From NCBI GenBank assembly GCA_963736975.1, contig CAVTQY010000001.1:3534001-3598000 (forward strand): DNA of 64,000 bases, read 5' to 3'. A program made the translations under genes and the position numbers. Of this stretch, positions 61,056 through 64,000 are shown piece after piece. This DNA comes from CAVTQY01 sp963736975. Lineage in GTDB: Bacteria; Pseudomonadota; Alphaproteobacteria; Acetobacterales; Acetobacteraceae. The notes beneath the pieces are model-generated. The model saw nothing but the letters and a program-made list of their open reading frames with translations. It was not told where the DNA came from and did not search any database. The stretch's first letter is position 1; every line of letters starts with the position of its first letter.

Positions 61056-62242
61056 GCGAGGATTTCGAGCGCCGCGCGCGCCAGAGCCTGCACGCCGAAG
61101 CCGATGCAGCGCTCGTCCGGCTGGTAGCCGGAGTTGTGCAGACGGTCGTTGCGGCCGGGCTGCGACGAACCGACACGGAGCTGAAAACCCGGCACCAGCT
61201 CCGACATCAGGGCGAAATCCTCGCCGCCCAGGCTCGCTTGTCCCTCGGCGATCACATCGCCCAGTTGTTTGCGCACCGCCGTCACGGTCGGTTCAAGGAC
61301 CCGGTCGTCATTGATCAACGGCGGCACGCCGCGTCGGTATTCCAGCACGCAGGCTGCCCGCGTGCTGGCTTCGACGCCGGCGCAGTGCCGCGCGATCGCT
61401 TGCTCGACGAGGTCGCGCACCTCCGGATGCAAGGTGCGGACCGTGCCTTTCAGCATAACCGCGTCGGGAATGATGTTGTGCGTCGTGCCGCCATTGATCG
61501 CCCCGATGGTGACCACAGCCGGGCGGGTCGGCGGCACCTCGCGCGATACAACCGTTTGCAACTGCACGATCAATCCGGCGGCTGCCACGATCGGATCGAT
61601 CGTGTTGTGCGGATAAGCGGCGTGTCCCGACTTGCCGCCGATGGTGATCTCGATCCGGTCGGCGGCCGCGAGGCAGGCGCCGTGCACATAACCGAACGTG
61701 CCGACCGGCATGTCCGGATGGTTGTGGAAGCCAAGCGCGTAATCGATCCTGGGTGCGTCCATCACGCCATCGGCGATCATCGCCCGCATGCCGCCCACGC
61801 CTTCTTCCGCCGGCTGGAACACCAGCTTCACCGTACCGGCGAGTTGCGGTGCCAGGTCCTTCAGCACCGCCGCGACGCCCAGCAAGGTGGTGGTGTGGAT
61901 GTCGTGGCCACATGCATGCATCAGCCCAGGCGTGGCGCTGGCAAACGGCAATCCGGTCCGTTCCTCGATCGGCAGCGCGTCCATATCGGCGCGGATCGCG
62001 AGCACCGGTCCGGGCCGCCCGCCTTCTATCAGCCCGACCACGCCGGTTTTGCCGACGCCGGTCTGATGATCAATCCCGAGCCGAGACAACTCGCGCGCAA
62101 CGATCCCCGCCGTGCGTACCTCCTCGAAGCCGAGCTCCGGATGAGCGTGGATGTCGCGGCGGATCTCGATCAGCCCCGGCTCGACGCGTTGCGTGGCGTC
62201 GCGGATGGCGGTTTGCGGATCGTTCGCAAGCGTGTGGGACAT
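61052..62242 (-). CDS. M20 family amidohydrolase (hippurate/aminoacylase-like)
   Basis: A 396-residue metallohydrolase paralogous to the one at 36774-37940. Metal ligands lie in MHACGHDIHTTTLLG, VFQPAEEGVGGMRAM and LGGEDFALMSELVPG; the start motif is IEIRRDIHAHPELGFEEVRT and the lid region GGKSGHAAYPHNTIDP. It would hydrolyse N-acyl amino acids or similar amides. It overlaps the 2-dehydropantoate reductase-like gene by ATGA. Confidence 0.92.
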   Translation of the reverse strand: MSHTLANDPQTAIRDATQRVEPGLIEIRRDIHAHPELGFEEVRTAGIVARELSRLGIDHQTGVGKTGVVGLIEGGRPGPVLAIRADMDALPIEERTGLPFASATPGLMHACGHDIHTTTLLGVAAVLKDLAPQLAGTVKLVFQPAEEGVGGMRAMIADGVMDAPRIDYALGFHNHPDMPVGTFGYVHGACLAAADRIEITIGGKSGHAAYPHNTIDPIVAAAGLIVQLQTVVSREVPPTRPAVVTIGAINGGTTHNIIPDAVMLKGTVRTLHPEVRDLVEQAIARHCAGVEASTRAACVLEYRRGVPPLINDDRVLEPTVTAVRKQLGDVIAEGQASLGGEDFALMSELVPGFQLRVGSSQPGRNDRLHNSGYQPDERCIGFGVQALARAALEILA

Positions 62243-62315
62243 GCGGCTGCTCGGGGCTGTTCGAGCGCCATCATGCGAAAGCGGGCTGGCGCCGGCAAGG
62301 CGTACCGGCCGGAGA

Positions 62316-62870
62316 TCAGTGTGATCGGCCGTAGCGGCCGGTAATCCTGGCTGTGCCGAGCGTGTTGAAATGCAGCAGGAAGCCGACCGGCGCGCCCGAG
62401 GACTGCGCGTCCAGATCGAGCTTCGGCACCTTCACCGCAAACACCGTGATGACGTAGCGGTGCGGCTTGTCACCGACCGGCGGGCAGGGCCCGCCGTAAT
62501 TGGAGAAACCGAAATCCGTGCGCCCCTGAACGGCCCCCGCCGGCAGTTGCGTGGACTGCGCGGCACCGGCGTTCTCCGGCAGGCTGTGCACGCTCGCCGG
62601 GATGTTGAACACGGTCCAATGCCACCAACCACTGCCGGTCGGTGCGTCCGGATCGTACATCGTGACCGCGAAGCTTTGCGTGCCGGCGGGTTCGCCGGAC
62701 CACGAAATCGCCGGCGACTGGTCGCCGCCGGTGCAGCCGCCCTGGTTGAACACGTGCACCATCGGAATCGTGGCGTCGTTGTGAATGTCGGGGCTGCTGA
62801 CGGTGAAGTTGGCGGCAACCGCGACGGCAGCCGGCAGATACAGCGCTGCCGCCAGAATAAGTGCGCGCAT
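62316..62870 (-). CDS. Secreted YbhB/YbcL (PEBP) family protein
   Basis: A 184-residue phosphatidylethanolamine-binding-protein homologue. The signal peptide (ALILAAALYLPAAVAVAA) precedes FTVSSPDIHNDATIPMVHV. The ligand-pocket motifs YDPDAPTGSGWWHWTVFNIP and NYGGPCPPVGDKPHRYVITV are intact. Bacterial members are periplasmic or secreted and of uncertain function, sometimes protease inhibitors. It lies downstream of the SelW-like gene on the same strand, 91 bp away. Confidence 0.92.
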   Translation of the reverse strand: MRALILAAALYLPAAVAVAANFTVSSPDIHNDATIPMVHVFNQGGCTGGDQSPAISWSGEPAGTQSFAVTMYDPDAPTGSGWWHWTVFNIPASVHSLPENAGAAQSTQLPAGAVQGRTDFGFSNYGGPCPPVGDKPHRYVITVFAVKVPKLDLDAQSSGAPVGFLLHFNTLGTARITGRYGRSH

Positions 62871-62961
62871 GGTTTCCTCCCCCGTTTATGAAGACGCTTC
62901 GCCACCGTCACGCGGCAGGCGCTGCTTCGCCGCTCCGCTCGAAGCGGAGGCGGGCGGGACG

Positions 62962-63180
62962 TCAGCTGATTGTTTCGAGCAGTTCGGTCTCGGTCGGGAA
63001 CCGGCCCATCGCTTTCTTGGAAAAGCGCAGCCGGCCATCCACCGTGATCTCGAACACGCCGCCGCTCGATTTCCGCAATGCGACCCGAGCGTCGGGCTTG
63101 TTCGCAACAATCATGTCCCGCGCCGCTTTGGCGCGCGGCTCATAGCCTCACGCGCCGCAGTATTCGATCTCGACCTGCAT
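62962..63180 (-). CDS. SelW/Rdx-family protein with in-frame TGA at the redox position (predicted selenoprotein)
   Basis: A 72-residue thioredoxin-like protein if the TGA at 63150-63148 is read as selenocysteine. The N-terminus is MQVEIEYC-G-A-U-GYEPRA, i.e. C8-x-x-U11. Rdx/SelW proteins start V-I-E-Y-C-x-x-C/U-G/R-x-x-x-R-A. The remaining frame fits the family: RKSSGGVFEITVDGRLRFSK then KAMGRFPTETELLETIS. GGAGGA lies eight bases before the ATG, supporting translation. A GC hairpin (CCGCGC ... GCGCGG, 63138-63118) begins nine bases after the TGA, where bacterial SECIS elements sit, although the loop does not match a strict consensus. Without Sec insertion only a ten-residue peptide would be made. 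Confidence 0.78.
63118..63138 (-). promoter_or_regulatory. Possible SECIS-like hairpin after the in-frame TGA
   Basis: Six-bp CCGCGC/GCGCGG stem, with a possible two-bp extension by a one-base bulge to leave a CAAA loop. The loop lies about 17 bases after the TGA. Bacterial SECIS hairpins lie at this distance, but the usual guanine in the apical loop is not clear, so the assignment is tentative. Confidence 0.4.
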
Positions 63181-63239
63181 AGGCTTTTCCTCCGTTGCCC
63201 GCATCACGGTGGCAGGCCCAGGCGCTTCGGGCAAGCGGG

Positions 63240-64000
63240 TCAAGGCGCCTCGGGGCGGCCGGTGTCGATCGAGCGGCGCATCGCCTCCAGCACGCGCATC
63301 GCCCGCACCCCATCCTCGATCGTCGGGGCGTCGGAGGGCTCGCCGCGGACGGCCGCCAGCAACGCCGACAACAAGGCGTGGTAGCCCTTGTGGTCCTCGT
63401 TGGCGGCAGCCGTCAGATTGGGTTCCCAGAGCAAGGCGTCCTGTGCGGGATCCAGCGCGGCGGCGGGGTCGCCGGCCTTGAACGGCGGCGCGCGATACCA
63501 GCGCACCTCATGCACGTTGCGTATCTCCACGCGAGTGTGGTCGCCCATCACCTGCCAGTATTCCATCGGGGTGCCGCGCGACTGGTGCGTGCCCATGATG
63601 ACGGTTCCAAGCGCACCGGACGCGAAGCCGAAGCCGACATGCAACAGCAGCTTGCCAGGTTCGAGCGTGTGCGCCCGCGCCTGAACGGACACGACCGGCT
63701 CATTCATCAACCAGGGGACGAGATCCATCGCATGCACGCAGTGGTGCAGGAAAAATCCCGTGTAGTCAGGATCGCCGGCGAAATAAGTCGGGGCGGTCAT
63801 GTACTGGCCGAGGAGGCTGGCGGATCGTCCGAACGCACTCCCGCGCAACACGTTGCCGGCGATACGATTGGCGGTGGAATAGCGCTTCATGAACCCGACG
63901 ATGCAGGGCCGGCCGGAGCGGGCGGCGGCCGACGCGATCTCCTCTGCTTCGCGCGCGCTCGGCGCCGGCGGTTTCTCGATGAACACAGGCAAGCCGCGCG
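63240..64000 (-). CDS. Gfo/Idh/MocA family oxidoreductase (5' part beyond window edge)
   Basis: C-terminal 250 or so residues of an NAD(P)-dependent oxidoreductase. The visible part starts at the LPVFIEKPPAPSAREAEEIA strand containing the catalytic-type EKP motif, continues RPCIVGFMKRYSTANRIAGN, and includes the DPDYTGFFLHHCVHAMDLVP active-site helix with His and Asp. The N-terminal Rossmann domain lies outside the window. Such enzymes act on sugars, inositols or related compounds. The frame is open to the window edge, so the ATG seen near the edge (63992) is not taken as the start. Confidence 0.9.
   Translation of the reverse strand, partial: RGLPVFIEKPPAPSAREAEEIASAAARSGRPCIVGFMKRYSTANRIAGNVLRGSAFGRSASLLGQYMTAPTYFAGDPDYTGFFLHHCVHAMDLVPWLMNEPVVSVQARAHTLEPGKLLLHVGFGFASGALGTVIMGTHQSRGTPMEYWQVMGDHTRVEIRNVHEVRWYRAPPFKAGDPAAALDPAQDALLWEPNLTAAANEDHKGYHALLSALLAAVRGEPSDAPTIEDGVRAMRVLEAMRRSIDTGRPEAP

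Noticed and set aside
63118..63150. Alternative that the TGA in the SelW-like gene is part of the +1 base cluster
   Set aside because: The frame is unchanged on both sides of the TGA, so no base insertion is involved; only a substitution error at one codon could mimic it.
1..64000. tRNA genes and integrated element attachment sites
   Set aside because: No cloverleaf-like sequence with a CCA or T-arm consensus was seen in any intergenic gap; no integrase or phage genes occur.

Overview
The window is GC-rich, densely packed chromosomal DNA, most likely from an alphaproteobacterium of the Rhodospirillales/Acetobacteraceae type. Pointers are a CtrA-type cell-cycle regulator (phospho-acceptor Asp51) beside fliI/fliJ, a small SRP RNA directly upstream of dnaX, the ybaB-recR-dnaX block, a hopanoid-associated HpnM/MlaC-like protein, DUF1491 and several branched-chain amino-acid type transporters. 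No rRNA, tRNA, complete insertion sequence, phage or CRISPR array was seen. The genus cannot be named from sequence alone.

Layout. 0-24 kb is mostly core genome: smpB-dapA divergent from a soluble lytic transglycosylase and pgpA; an ABC exporter; an aminotransferase-livKHMGF-type cluster ending in an unusual GNAT-methyltransferase fusion; a convergent block with a flavin amine oxidase, recR, ybaB, dnaX and the SRP RNA; nudC and a small lipoprotein; ctrA divergent from fliI-fliJ; then UDP-glucose dehydrogenase and a family 2 glycosyltransferase. 24-38 kb is metabolic and accessory: a decayed MNT/HEPN toxin-antitoxin relic, a tight five-gene operon (TPP enzyme, enolase-superfamily enzyme, membrane protein, gluconate-dehydrogenase-type small subunit, GMC flavoprotein), two stress genes, a thiolase-like/OB-fold/periplasmic-binding-protein operon, and an overlapping P450-amidohydrolase pair.

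38-50 kb is the most irregular part: a GH13 amylase-like gene, a two-helix membrane peptide and a quinoprotein-like gene overlap end to end but the two large genes carry single-base frame breaks; a sulfotransferase and HpnM follow; then a seven-repeat predicted beta-propeller protein preceded by a 40-residue peptide gene; then a VOC protein, an AhpD-like peroxidase, a 2-hydroxyacid dehydrogenase and a short-chain dehydrogenase, two of which also carry one extra base. 50-64 kb holds queC, a class III CoA-transferase, a VapBC-type module, a DsbA-like/VOC/aldo-keto reductase run, an ABC ATPase-permease pair, panE with an M20 amidohydrolase, a PEBP protein, and a partial Gfo/Idh/MocA oxidoreductase at the right edge.

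Main discovery candidate: a 72-codon gene at 63180-62962 (minus strand) of the SelW/Rdx thioredoxin-like family. It carries an in-frame TGA exactly where the family has the second Cys (or Sec) of its C-x-x-C/U redox motif. It has a strong ribosome binding site and a GC-rich hairpin just after the TGA, so it is probably a selenoprotein that ordinary gene calling would miss. A second theme is at least six places between 39 and 58.2 kb where removing exactly one base restores family-like sequence. This is either local gene decay or a systematic sequencing/assembly artefact, and it affects how the genes there should be read.
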